From Paenibacillus sp. FSL R7-0273 (GTDB taxonomy: Bacteria > Bacillota > Bacilli > Paenibacillales > Paenibacillaceae), in NCBI RefSeq assembly GCF_000758625.1, contig NZ_CP009283.1, positions 2,739,501-2,803,500 on the forward strand: a stretch of 64,000 nt of DNA, given 5' to 3'. This document shows, one piece after another, positions 1-7,511 of this stretch. Positions within the stretch are counted from its first letter, which is position 1, and each line of letters begins with the position of its first letter. A program made the position numbers and the translations under genes. The notes under the pieces were generated by a model that was given only the letters and a program-made list of their open reading frames with translations, ran no database searches and was not told the DNA's origin.

Positions 1-1
1 A

Positions 2-1135
2 AAGGTATACATTACAGGTACAGGAAGCCATACAGATGCTGTTCCAGGGGTTTATCAGGCGGAAATGGATCTGTCTACAGGTGAGATTCTGACAGAACGG
101 CAGCTGATCTGGGAAGGGACCGGAGGCAGCTTTCCGGAGGGACCGCACCTGTACCGCATTAATAACCTGTATTATCTGCTCATTGCCGAAGGCGGTACAG
201 AGTACGGCCATATGGTGACGGTTGCCAGAAGCCGCCAGCCTTACGGGCCTTTTGAGACCTGTCCATACAATCCCATTCTGACTCACAGAAGCATCAGTCA
301 TCCGGTCCAGGCTACCGGTCATGCTGATTTTGTTCAGGCCCATGACGGCACATGGTGGACCGTACTGCTCGGCATCCGGCCGGTCGGGTATCCTTTTCAC
401 CACCACCTGGGCAGGGAAACGTACCTTGCACCTGTGACCTGGACGGAAGACGGCTGGCCGCTGATTGGTGAGAGTGGCAGGATCGGCTTGGAGATGGAGG
501 GCCCTGGCTTTTTCAGAGGCTATGACCCGGCGTTTTCCCGTTTTGGCAGGGATGATTTCGATGGCGGGGCTCTGGGCCTGCAGTGGAACTTTTATAAGAA
601 TCCGCCTGAACAGAGCTACTCGCTTTCCGACCGGAAAGGCTGTCTTACGCTATATGGGACAAAATATACGCTGGACGACTCACAGCAGCTGGCCTTTGTC
701 GGCCGCAGACAGCAGGATTTCGATTGCGCGGTTTCAGCTCTGCTGCTGTTTGATCCTGGTAATGAGGGTGAAGAAGCTGGATTGACCGTCTATATGAACG
801 AAAGAGCCCATTACGAGATTGGGCTGAGAAAATATAACGGCCGTAGAACACTGTTTCTGCGACGGCGTATCGGATCGCTGTGGAAGGTGGAATGGGAGGA
901 GGCGCAGGCGGCAGCCGGGGTGATTCTGAGCATCCAGGCGGATTCCCGGCAGTATATCTTCAGCTATTCCTTAGCCGGACAAGAGCCGGTTATCATCGGC
1001 TGCGGGGAATGCTCCTACGTGGCGACCGAGGTAGCGGGAGGTTTTACCGGGGTATTCTTTGGAATGTATGCGACTGGAAACGGCAGGATCAGCCGCTCTC
1101 CTGCGCATTTTGAATATTTTGATTATTTAGAATAA
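2..1135 (+). CDS. GH43 family glycosidase (beta-xylosidase/arabinofuranosidase type), 5' truncated by the window
   Basis: The frame is open from base 2 (KVYITGTGSHTDAVPGVYQ), upstream of the first ATG at 65, so the gene starts outside the window. The visible part holds the second half of a five-bladed GH43 propeller: the SFPEGPHLY motif carries the probable general-acid Glu, followed by YYLLIAEGGT and HADFVQAHDGTWW. From about DDFDGG onward a C-terminal beta-sandwich of roughly 190 residues resembles the concanavalin-like domain of GH43 xylosidases. The family removes xylose or arabinose from short oligosaccharides; the exact substrate cannot be read from sequence. No membrane segment is visible, but the N-terminus is missing. 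A strong terminator follows. Confident on family, less on specificity. Confidence 0.9.
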   Translation, partial: KVYITGTGSHTDAVPGVYQAEMDLSTGEILTERQLIWEGTGGSFPEGPHLYRINNLYYLLIAEGGTEYGHMVTVARSRQPYGPFETCPYNPILTHRSISHPVQATGHADFVQAHDGTWWTVLLGIRPVGYPFHHHLGRETYLAPVTWTEDGWPLIGESGRIGLEMEGPGFFRGYDPAFSRFGRDDFDGGALGLQWNFYKNPPEQSYSLSDRKGCLTLYGTKYTLDDSQQLAFVGRRQQDFDCAVSALLLFDPGNEGEEAGLTVYMNERAHYEIGLRKYNGRRTLFLRRRIGSLWKVEWEEAQAAAGVILSIQADSRQYIFSYSLAGQEPVIIGCGECSYVATEVAGGFTGVFFGMYATGNGRISRSPAHFEYFDYLE

Positions 1136-1150
1136 TTACCGTAAAAAGGT

Positions 1151-1182
1151 ACGGCCACTGAATGAATAGTGGCCGTTTTTTT
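1151..1182 (+). terminator. Rho-independent terminator of the GH43 gene
   Basis: Perfect 9-bp stem ACGGCCACT/AGTGGCCGT, 8-base loop, then a run of T residues. It lies 15 bases after the GH43 stop. A second weaker dyad (about 1185-1222, ending in TTTTAT) may act as backup. Confidence 0.9.
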
Positions 1183-1317
1183 AATGAAAGCGTCTCTGAG
1201 CTGCTCCGATTCTCTCAGCTTCATTTTATATTCTGACAAGCAATGAATAGATTATTCGAAGCCGGTTTACCGAGTCATGCATTGCCCGCCTGAATATGAC
1301 AAAATATATATCTTAGC

Positions 1318-1346
1318 TTGACAATTGCTGCTTACCCCTGTATTCT
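1318..1346 (+). promoter_or_regulatory. Sigma-A promoter of the zinc operon
   Basis: TTGACA at 1318-1323, a 17-base spacer and TATTCT at 1341-1346. The Zur box begins four bases after the -10, so bound Zur would cover the transcription start. Confidence 0.8.
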
Positions 1347-1349
1347 TTA

Positions 1350-1368
1350 AAACGTAATAATTACGATT
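1350..1368 (+). promoter_or_regulatory. Zur box upstream of zinT
   Basis: Dyad CGTAAT-A-ATTACG centred on 1359 with A/T-rich flanks, matching the Bacillus Zur 7-1-7 pattern (TCGTAATNATTACGA). A near copy stands before zur at 6893-6913. It predicts repression of zinT-znuACB by zinc-loaded Zur. Confidence 0.88.
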
Positions 1369-1393
1369 AAGAGAGAAGAAGGGGAGAGCACAC

Positions 1394-2359
1394 TTGAAAA
1401 AAATATCTTTATTTATTTGTTTATTGGCTTTTAGCGTGATGTTAGCAGCATGTCAAAGCACAGAAGAAGGATCAGCTGCTAATACTAATGCAACAGCAGA
1501 AGTAGAGGAGACAAATGTACAAGAGGCAGGAAAAATTACAGTAGAAGGTTTAGGTGACCATTATCACACAGGGGATAAAATCGAATTAACTGCTGTACTT
1601 AGTGAAGAGGTTGATTATGATCACTGGCATTGGTACACAAAAGATAGTGGACAGTCTGAGTGGAAGGCGGCTTCTGGTCAAGAGGCTGAAACCTTTACCG
1701 GGGAAGCAACTGCGGACGGCATTGAAATTAAAGCTACACTTTACGATAACAATCATGAAGTATACGCAGAATCCGAGCCAGTGACCATCGTTATCGACGA
1801 TCACCATGGTCATGACGAAGCGAGTCGAAATATTAATAAAGGTATCTTTACCGATGAACAAGTACAAGATCGTGAACTGTCTGACTGGGAAGGAGACTGG
1901 CAGTCTGTATATCCTTACCTTTTAGCTGGTGACTTGGACGAGGTTTATGAACATAAAGCCCAAGATGGCAAAATGACAGCGGAAGAATACAAAGAATACT
2001 ACAACACCGGGTATGAAACAGATGTAGAGCGCATCACTATTGATAACGGCCATGTCACGTTTTTCAAAAATGGACAAAAATCCGAGGGCGACTACGAGTA
2101 TGATGGACACGAGATCCTTACTTATGAAGCCGGTAATCGGGGCGTACGCTTTATTTATAAGCTAGTTGATGATAATAGTGATATGCCGCAATATATTCAA
2201 TTCAGTGACCACCTCATATATCCAACGGATTCTCATCATTACCATTTATACTGGGGAGATAACCGTGAAGAACTCTTAAAAGAGGTTACAAATTGGCCAA
2301 CATATTATCCTTCAAGTTATGATTCAAAAGCTATCGTTCGCGACCTATTAGCGCATTAA
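1394..2359 (+). CDS. zinT: ZinT-family zinc-binding lipoprotein with an extra N-terminal HYHTGD module
   Basis: Residues 1-20 form a lipoprotein signal ending in the lipobox LAAC, so the mature 302-residue protein should be anchored outside the membrane. Residues 50-140 are a module (DHYHTGD, DHWHW, EIKATLYD, YAESEPV, DDHHGHD) that occurs twice more in the ZnuA encoded next. Residues about 148-321 are a ZinT/YodA domain, with WEGDWQSVYPYL, MTAEEYKEYY and the His cluster DSHHYHLYWG. ZinT proteins bind zinc outside the cytoplasm and pass it to ZnuA; in many Firmicutes ZinT is fused to the C-terminus of AdcA, whereas here it is separate. The gene sits behind a sigma-A promoter and Zur box. Codons are A/T-rich compared with flanking genes. 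Confidence 0.93.
   Translation: MKKISLFICLLAFSVMLAACQSTEEGSAANTNATAEVEETNVQEAGKITVEGLGDHYHTGDKIELTAVLSEEVDYDHWHWYTKDSGQSEWKAASGQEAETFTGEATADGIEIKATLYDNNHEVYAESEPVTIVIDDHHGHDEASRNINKGIFTDEQVQDRELSDWEGDWQSVYPYLLAGDLDEVYEHKAQDGKMTAEEYKEYYNTGYETDVERITIDNGHVTFFKNGQKSEGDYEYDGHEILTYEAGNRGVRFIYKLVDDNSDMPQYIQFSDHLIYPTDSHHYHLYWGDNREELLKEVTNWPTYYPSSYDSKAIVRDLLAH
1541..1815 (+). repeat. HYHTGD/HWHW module, copy 1 (in zinT)
   Basis: About 90 codons encoding the consensus GL-DHYHTGD-IELTA ... DYDHWHWY ... FEVKAV-YD ... VYAESEPV ... IDNH. The spacing of hydrophobic and aromatic residues suggests an Ig-like beta-sandwich, and six to eight His suggest metal binding. Fold and function are inferred. Confidence 0.8.
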
Positions 2360-2366
2360 TCATAGA

Positions 2367-2408
2367 GGAGAAGAGAAGCAATAAGCTTTTCTTCTCCCTG
2401 CTTTTTTT
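2367..2408 (+). terminator. Terminator-like hairpin between zinT and znuA
   Basis: GGAGAAGAGAAGC pairs with GCTTTTCTTCTCC around a short AATA-type loop (one G-U pair), then CTGC and seven T. No separate promoter or Zur box is seen before znuA, so partial readthrough is likely, giving more zinT than znuACB transcript. Confidence 0.75.
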
Positions 2409-2439
2409 AACTACATATTTCAAAGGAGAACCTTTATAG

Positions 2440-3972
2440 ATGAAATTTAAAATGCTCCAAACGCTAGCCGTTCTTTTAACTGTGACATTAGTTCTTTTCG
2501 GGTGTCAGTCGCAAAAGCTAGAGGAGGGTTCCACTGGCAACAATGAAACGACCATTTCTGTTGTAGCTTCTTTTTTACCTATGTATGAATTTACTAAAAA
2601 GGTTGCAGGAGATCGGGCGGATGTGCAACTAATGGTCTCCGAAGGGCAGGATGCACATCACTATGAACCTAGTGCACAAGATGTAGCGGTTGTAAACAAA
2701 GCAGATGTGTTTGTGTATAGTAGCGATGAGATGGAATTTTGGACGAAAAGCCTTTTTAAAACGATAGAGAATGACAATCTCATCATTGTGCGTGCAGCAG
2801 ATGGCCCTGGTAGACCGGAAACAGAAAAGGTACAGGTTGAAGGCGCAGCTAATCATTATCATACAGGAGATGAGATTGAGCTAACGGCGAAATTAACAGG
2901 AGATGCAGATTATGATCATTGGCATTGGTATCAGCGAGCAGATGCTAATGAAGAATGGGCAGCGATTTCGGGACAAGGAACGGACACCTTTATTTTAGAA
3001 GCACCGGGAAAAAGTTTCGAAGTTAAAGCGGTTATTTATGATCACAACCACAGTGTATATGCTGAATCTGAACCAGTAGAGCTTCATATAGACAATCATG
3101 ATAATCATGTGCACATAGATGAAAAGCATGAAGAAAATGACCATGAAGATCACAGCCATACACAAGCAGGAGAAGGCGTGTCGATTGTCGGTTTAGCAGA
3201 TCACTATCACACAGGAGATGTTGTTACGCTTAATGCCAATATAATAGAAGAGAAAAATTATGAGCATTGGAATTGGTTCGTAAGAGAGGATTCAGAGCAA
3301 GATTGGGAGGCTGTACCAGATCAAGAGACTGAGCGTTTTGAATATAAGACATCTGGAGATAGCTTTGAAGTGAAGGCTGTACTTTATGATAATGATCATA
3401 ATGTCTATGCAGAATCAAGTGCCATTTCTGTAAAGATTGATAACCATGAAGGTAAAGACCCTCATATCTGGCTTGATCCGGTATTGGCGCAAGATCAGGT
3501 TCTGGCTATTCGCAATGCTTTAATAGAGGCAGATCCAAATGGAAAGCAGATTTATGAGGAAAACGCAGAAGCTTTTGTGAAGGAGCTTAAGGCGTTGGAT
3601 AACGATTATCAGGCTGCGCTGAAGGATGCTGAGCACAGAACCTTTGTTGTACAGCACCAAGCCTTCGGCTATCTTGCAGATCGATACAATTTAGAACAAA
3701 TTGCAATTGGCGGACTATCAACTGAAGTGGAACCAAGCCCTTCCAGAATTGCTGAGATTTCTGAGTTAGTTCATAAACACAACGTTCCGGTTATTTATTA
3801 TCAACAAGGGGCCAGCTCCTCTATTGCTCAAACTGTTGCTACAGAAACAGGGACAGAAACGGCTGTCTTGTATGATTTAGAGGTACTCTCTGAAGAATTA
3901 CTGGCAAATGATTTAGGATATTTGGAAGCCATGCGTCATAACCTTGAAGCACTGCAAGCCAGTATACATTGA
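2440..3972 (+). CDS. znuA: Zinc ABC transporter substrate-binding lipoprotein ZnuA/AdcA with two inserted modules
   Basis: A lipoprotein signal ends in LFGC (Cys about 22). Residues 30-130 and 337-510 are the two lobes of a cluster A-I metal-binding protein. Expected zinc ligands are present: H73 in QDAHHYEP, H341 in DPHIWLDP, H406 in VVQHQAFGY and E481 in DLEVLS. At 510 residues it is about 200 longer than a usual ZnuA. The surplus lies where ZnuA normally has a short His-rich loop: residues 131-219 and 247-336 are two copies of the HYHTGD/HWHW module found in ZinT, joined by a linker rich in His, Asp and Glu. It should deliver zinc to ZnuBC. The ligand set shows that this is a functional binding protein despite the insertion. 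Confidence 0.93.
   Translation: MKFKMLQTLAVLLTVTLVLFGCQSQKLEEGSTGNNETTISVVASFLPMYEFTKKVAGDRADVQLMVSEGQDAHHYEPSAQDVAVVNKADVFVYSSDEMEFWTKSLFKTIENDNLIIVRAADGPGRPETEKVQVEGAANHYHTGDEIELTAKLTGDADYDHWHWYQRADANEEWAAISGQGTDTFILEAPGKSFEVKAVIYDHNHSVYAESEPVELHIDNHDNHVHIDEKHEENDHEDHSHTQAGEGVSIVGLADHYHTGDVVTLNANIIEEKNYEHWNWFVREDSEQDWEAVPDQETERFEYKTSGDSFEVKAVLYDNDHNVYAESSAISVKIDNHEGKDPHIWLDPVLAQDQVLAIRNALIEADPNGKQIYEENAEAFVKELKALDNDYQAALKDAEHRTFVVQHQAFGYLADRYNLEQIAIGGLSTEVEPSPSRIAEISELVHKHNVPVIYYQQGASSSIAQTVATETGTETAVLYDLEVLSEELLANDLGYLEAMRHNLEALQASIH
2830..3096 (+). repeat. HYHTGD/HWHW module, copy 2 (first copy inside znuA)
   Basis: Codons 131-219 of znuA: NHYHTGDEIELTA, DYDHWHWYQ, SFEVKAVIYD, VYAESEPVELHIDNH. 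It is very close to the zinT copy. The following 27 codons form a linker rich in His, Asp and Glu. Confidence 0.85.
3178..3447 (+). repeat. HYHTGD/HWHW module, copy 3 (second copy inside znuA)
   Basis: Codons 247-336 of znuA: DHYHTGDVVTLNA, NYEHWNWFV, SFEVKAVLYD, VYAESSAISVKIDNH. It is the most diverged copy (HWHW has become HWNW). The ZnuA core resumes within five residues at DPHIWLDP. Confidence 0.85.
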
Positions 3973-4016
3973 GCTTGATCCCTCCTTCATGGAATGAATA
4001 GAGAGGTAATATCATT

Positions 4017-4721
4017 ATGTACTATGTAAAGGTAGATGGACTTGCTTTTCATTATGAGAATGAACCTGTTTTAACCGATATATCGTTTGAATTAAGGCCA
4101 GGGGACTTTATTATGCTGACAGGAGAAAATGGAGCTGCTAAAACCACATTGTTACGGAATATCTTGGGTTTGCTTAAGCCTGCCACCGGACAAGTTAACT
4201 TATCACCAGTAAATACTAATGGAGATAAGTTAATCATAGGATACGTTCCTCAACAAGTGGCTTCGTTTAATGTTGGTTTTCCTAGTACTGTATTGGAACT
4301 GGTCCAGTCTGGTCGTTATCAAAGAGGTAAATGGATAAGAAAATTAAACAATGATGACAACGAACAAGTCAGACGAGCACTTGAATCAGTTGCAATGTGG
4401 GACATGCGCTTTAAAAAAATCGGTGAGTTATCGGGAGGGCAAAAGCAAAGGATTTCTATAGCACGTGTTTTTGCTACAGATCCGGATTTATTTGTTTTGG
4501 ACGAACCTACCACAGGTATGGATACCAAGTCACGCGAGGAGTTTTACAGGCTGTTAAAGCATCACAGTGAGTCCCATGGAAAAGGAATAATGATGGTCAC
4601 ACATGATCACGATGAACTGAAAAATTATTGTAACAAGCATATTGAACTTATACGAAAGGTGGGCTCACCTTGGAGATGTTTCTCTATGGATTCATGCAAA
4701 GAGCTTTCCAAGCCTCACTGA
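4017..4721 (+). CDS. znuC: Zinc ABC transporter ATP-binding protein (ZnuC/AdcC)
   Basis: This 234-residue nucleotide-binding protein energises zinc import with ZnuB. It has the signature LSGGQKQR, Walker B LFVLDEP and the switch His in MVTHDHDE, and ends in the SPWRCF tail typical of AdcC. The Walker A reads GENGAAKT (residues 36-43), with Ala in place of the third Gly of GxxGxGK[ST]. As far as I recall, streptococcal AdcC proteins share this, so I read it as a subfamily trait rather than damage. The 3' end overlaps znuB by 52 bases, which implies translational coupling. A+T-rich codon use matches the rest of the island. Confidence 0.93.
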   Translation: MYYVKVDGLAFHYENEPVLTDISFELRPGDFIMLTGENGAAKTTLLRNILGLLKPATGQVNLSPVNTNGDKLIIGYVPQQVASFNVGFPSTVLELVQSGRYQRGKWIRKLNNDDNEQVRRALESVAMWDMRFKKIGELSGGQKQRISIARVFATDPDLFVLDEPTTGMDTKSREEFYRLLKHHSESHGKGIMMVTHDHDELKNYCNKHIELIRKVGSPWRCFSMDSCKELSKPH

Positions 4722-5509
4722 TCATCTCATTAATTGCACCATTGTTAGGATTGTTTCTTATATTGCGCAGGCAATCACTTATGGCAGATACCTTATCCCA
4801 CGTTTCATTAGCTGGAGTGGCATTAGGATTAATAACCAGCATCAATCCAACCTGGACAAATATTCTAATGGTAGTCGTTATAGCAGTGTTACTAGAGTAT
4901 ATGCGTATGTTGTATCGGACCTATTCTGAAGTTTCAATTGCCATATTAATGTCGGCCGGGATGGCTATGGCATTGCTTCTTATTAGTTTAAGTAAGGGTG
5001 GCAAAACGGTAAGCATTAATCAATTCTTATTTGGATCTATCGTCACAATTAGTACGGAACAAATTTGGATACTCCTTATATTGGCAGTTATTATTTCGAG
5101 TCTATATTTAATATATCGTAAAGCAATGTACGTAATGGTTTTTGATGAAGAAACAGCTTTCACTGCCGGGCTGCCTATAAAAATGATGTCAATTCTGTTC
5201 AATATGTTAACTGGGGTAACCATTGCTATCATTATGCCCATTGTTGGTGCATTATTAGTGTCAGCTATTTTGATTTTGCCTGCGGCTATTTCTATGCGTT
5301 TGGGGAAAAGTTTTTCAAGCACGATTTTGATAGGGATACCTATTACACTAACAAGTATGCTTAGCGGATTAGTAACTTCTTACGAGTATGGTACTCCACC
5401 CGGTGCAACAATCACCTTAATTCTTGTCGCAATCTTAATGCTTGTAACTATCATTGGTAAAATTATACGGAGGGTCAAAACAGACAAGAAATGGTATAGC
5501 ACCAGATAA
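4670..5509 (+). CDS. znuB: Zinc ABC transporter permease (ZnuB/AdcB)
   Basis: This 279-residue integral membrane protein of the ABC-3 family has about eight hydrophobic segments and the family signature LRRQSLMADTLSHVSLAGVALG near the N-terminus (residues about 32-53). It forms the zinc channel with ZnuC. The start is TTG at 4670, preceded by AAAGGTGG; an in-frame ATG at 4676 is the alternative. It begins inside znuC. A short dyad at about 5522-5540 lies in the 80-base gap before the COG0523 gene, with no terminator, so the operon probably continues. Confidence 0.92.
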   Translation: MEMFLYGFMQRAFQASLIISLIAPLLGLFLILRRQSLMADTLSHVSLAGVALGLITSINPTWTNILMVVVIAVLLEYMRMLYRTYSEVSIAILMSAGMAMALLLISLSKGGKTVSINQFLFGSIVTISTEQIWILLILAVIISSLYLIYRKAMYVMVFDEETAFTAGLPIKMMSILFNMLTGVTIAIIMPIVGALLVSAILILPAAISMRLGKSFSSTILIGIPITLTSMLSGLVTSYEYGTPPGATITLILVAILMLVTIIGKIIRRVKTDKKWYSTR

Positions 5510-5589
5510 GGATAAAATTAAACTTCAAAAGACAGTTGAAGCATATGTGAGAAAATCAAATTGGGATTCTACGAGGAGGCGGATTATAC

Positions 5590-6735
5590 ATGAGCCGTGT
5601 ACCTGTCACAGTGATATCCGGATATTTAGGATCTGGAAAGACTACGTTGTTACTGCATCTATTACTGTGCAAAGAACAATTGCGAATCGGATTGATCGTC
5701 AATGATTTGGCCGAAGTGAATGTAGATGCAAAAACAATTGAGAAAAGCGAATTTTTTACTGAAAAAGACCGCTTGGTAGTCATGTCGTCGGGCAGTATCA
5801 GCTCAGATTTGAAAACTGAACTTATTGAAGCTGTATATTATCTGGCTGCCTCAGGTGAAGTGGATCTGATCATTGTTGAAGCATCTGGTGTTGCGCTCCC
5901 GCAATTAATTGCTAATACCATCATAAATGGAGTGACGCATGATGGTGTGCCGCTTAATACAGTTTCCCGTCTGGATACGAATGTAACGGTTGTAGATGGC
6001 TACAGGATTTTGGGGCAGTTCACCTCTGAGGATGGTATGTATAACGATGAATATGTAGACAGCAATCAGTTGATTATCAATCAAATCGAATTTTGCGATG
6101 TGCTGGTATTTAATAAAATTGACTTGTTAACTCCTAATGAGAAGGACTATTTGACTTCATTTGTTAGGAAAATTCAGCCTAAGGCATCATTTATCGAGAC
6201 CTCCTTTAGCCGTGTCCTTGTAAAAGATGTTTTAAATACCGGGTTATTTGATGAAATGGCCGGTATCCAGGACGTTCTGGATACAGAAGATCTGAATGAA
6301 TTTATAGAGAACGAAGCAGACCAGCTTGGTATTCAGTCCTTTGTTTATCGCAGAAGAGAACCTTTCCATCCTGTACGGCTTGATCAGTGGCTCGACCGTT
6401 GGCCGCGGGAGGTTACAAGGTGTAAAGGTGTGATGTGGCTGATTACACAGGCAGAAACGGTGTTCAAAATCTCGCAATCCGGCCGAGCTATGGATATTAT
6501 TCCGGCGGGCTACTGGATCGCTTCCCTAAATTCAGATGAAATCAGACAGTTGTTTGCTGCTAGAGAAGGTCTGAAGGAAATTTGGGATGCCCGTTTTGGA
6601 GACCGGATGATTGAGCTTGTCTTTATAGGGAAAGACATGGACAAAGAGCAAATTATACAGGATTTAGATGCCTGTCTGGTTCAAGAGGACGAGGTCGTGA
6701 ATAGTAGTGAAGATCCATTTAAGCTGCCGGGGTAG
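5590..6735 (+). CDS. COG0523 (CobW/ZagA-type) GTPase lacking the CxCC motif
   Basis: This 381-residue G3E GTPase has P-loop GYLGSGKTT at residues 11-19, Walker B-like LIIVEASG, base-specificity motif FNKIDLL and a CobW C-terminal domain (about 300-370). COG0523 proteins under Zur control, such as YciC/ZagA, act as zinc metallochaperones. The hallmark GCxCC zinc site after the P-loop is replaced here by G-S-I-S-S (S69, S71, S72; bases 5794-5805), so all three metal-ligating cysteines are serine. The surrounding fold motifs are intact, which suggests a functional cysteine-free variant rather than decay. A good ribosome site (GAGGAGGCGG) precedes ATG 5590. It closes the znu operon. Family certain, function uncertain. 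Confidence 0.9.
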   Translation: MSRVPVTVISGYLGSGKTTLLLHLLLCKEQLRIGLIVNDLAEVNVDAKTIEKSEFFTEKDRLVVMSSGSISSDLKTELIEAVYYLAASGEVDLIIVEASGVALPQLIANTIINGVTHDGVPLNTVSRLDTNVTVVDGYRILGQFTSEDGMYNDEYVDSNQLIINQIEFCDVLVFNKIDLLTPNEKDYLTSFVRKIQPKASFIETSFSRVLVKDVLNTGLFDEMAGIQDVLDTEDLNEFIENEADQLGIQSFVYRRREPFHPVRLDQWLDRWPREVTRCKGVMWLITQAETVFKISQSGRAMDIIPAGYWIASLNSDEIRQLFAAREGLKEIWDARFGDRMIELVFIGKDMDKEQIIQDLDACLVQEDEVVNSSEDPFKLPG

Positions 6736-6858
6736 GAACTGCGCGGTTGTTCTTACAGATCTGCCCGGAATCCGAATACAGGAGGACAGTGCAGCTACCC
6801 AACTGGCACTTGGTGCAGTAACAGATGCCGATCTTGTCATCCTTGTAATTCGTGCAAG
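6736..6858 (+). pseudogene. Fragment of a P-loop GTPase gene
   Basis: Directly after the COG0523 stop, another frame reads AVVLTDLPGI, then ALGAVTDADLVILVI. This has the shape of a GTPase G3 region (DxPG) followed by the ADLVxxV strand. P-loop and later motifs are absent and the similarity stops right at the next promoter (TTGACA at 6860). I read it as about 40 codons left from a deleted or interrupted GTPase gene. The exact family is unknown. Confidence 0.5.
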
Positions 6859-6859
6859 G

Positions 6860-6888
6860 TTGACACATAAATGGGTAAGTTGTAAAAT
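6860..6888 (+). promoter_or_regulatory. Sigma-A promoter of zur-rpmE2
   Basis: TTGACA at 6860-6865, a 17-base spacer and TAAAAT at 6883-6888, followed after four bases by a Zur box. The arrangement copies that of zinT. Confidence 0.8.
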
Positions 6889-6892
6889 AAAT

Positions 6893-6913
6893 AAATCGTA
6901 ATAATTACGAATA
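6893..6913 (+). promoter_or_regulatory. Zur box upstream of zur
   Basis: Perfect dyad TCGTAAT-A-ATTACGA at 6896-6910 inside A/T-rich flanks. It predicts autoregulation of zur and zinc control of L31. A ribosome-site-like AAGAGGAGAG just after it (about 6916-6925) has no start codon, leaving about 120 bases of leader before zur. Confidence 0.88.
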
Positions 6914-7032
6914 AGTAAGAGGAGAGTATTTTAGAGCTATTTTACACTTTTTTGAAAAGAAATCGTTGAAGCTTGGGACATTTAAGAATAAATAATTCTT
7001 GTTTCCGGTTTTTGGCAAAAAGGGGACGGTAA

Positions 7033-7458
7033 ATGGGAAGCAAATGGTTAGAATTAGTTGAAGCGATGGAGGAAAAGGGGCTTCGGGTAACTTTTCAACG
7101 TAAACTTATTGCTGAAGTTTTCTCATCTACGAATGGGTTCGTGCTGCCCCGTCAAATTCATTCTTATATTGCTAAAGATATACCAGGGGTCAGCTACGAT
7201 ACCGTTTATCGCAATCTGAGAGTTATGGTGGAAATTGGATTAATTGAACAATTTGATTTTAAAGAAGGCTTCCGCTACAAATTACGGTGTGGTCCCGACC
7301 ACCACCATCATCATTTCATCTGCTTGGCGTGCCACAAAACATATCCACTTGAATTCTGTCCCATTGATATGGGAATTAAGACCCCGGAAGCATTCGAAGT
7401 AATATCTCATAAATTTGAAATTTACGGCTATTGTGAAGAATGTGCGCATGGGAAGTAG
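7033..7458 (+). CDS. zur: Fur-family transcriptional regulator, probably Zur
   Basis: This 141-residue protein has an N-terminal winged helix ([27 protein letters not shown]) and a C-terminal metal and dimer domain with CLAC and CEEC zinc-structural pairs and a His-rich DHHHHHF sensor region. The Fur family includes Fur, PerR and Zur. Assignment to Zur rests on the Zur boxes upstream of this gene and of zinT, and on the zinc genes around it. When zinc-replete it should repress both operons. It is followed after 53 bases by the L31 gene, so the two are probably co-transcribed. ATG 7033 has GGGGACGG ahead of it. Confidence 0.9.
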   Translation: MGSKWLELVEAMEEKGLRVTFQRKLIAEVFSSTNGFVLPRQIHSYIAKDIPGVSYDTVYRNLRVMVEIGLIEQFDFKEGFRYKLRCGPDHHHHHFICLACHKTYPLEFCPIDMGIKTPEAFEVISHKFEIYGYCEECAHGK

Positions 7459-7511
7459 TGGAAGTCCGCATTACTAATAAACTTGAGATACAAAGAAAGA
7501 GAGTGATTGTT

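Noticed and set aside
1185..1222. A functional RNA in the space before zinT
   Set aside because: Only an imperfect dyad is present; it is more simply a backup terminator of the GH43 gene.
7440..7511. N-terminal extension of L31
   Set aside because: It overlaps zur and adds residues not found in L31; ATG 7512 gives the exact family start.
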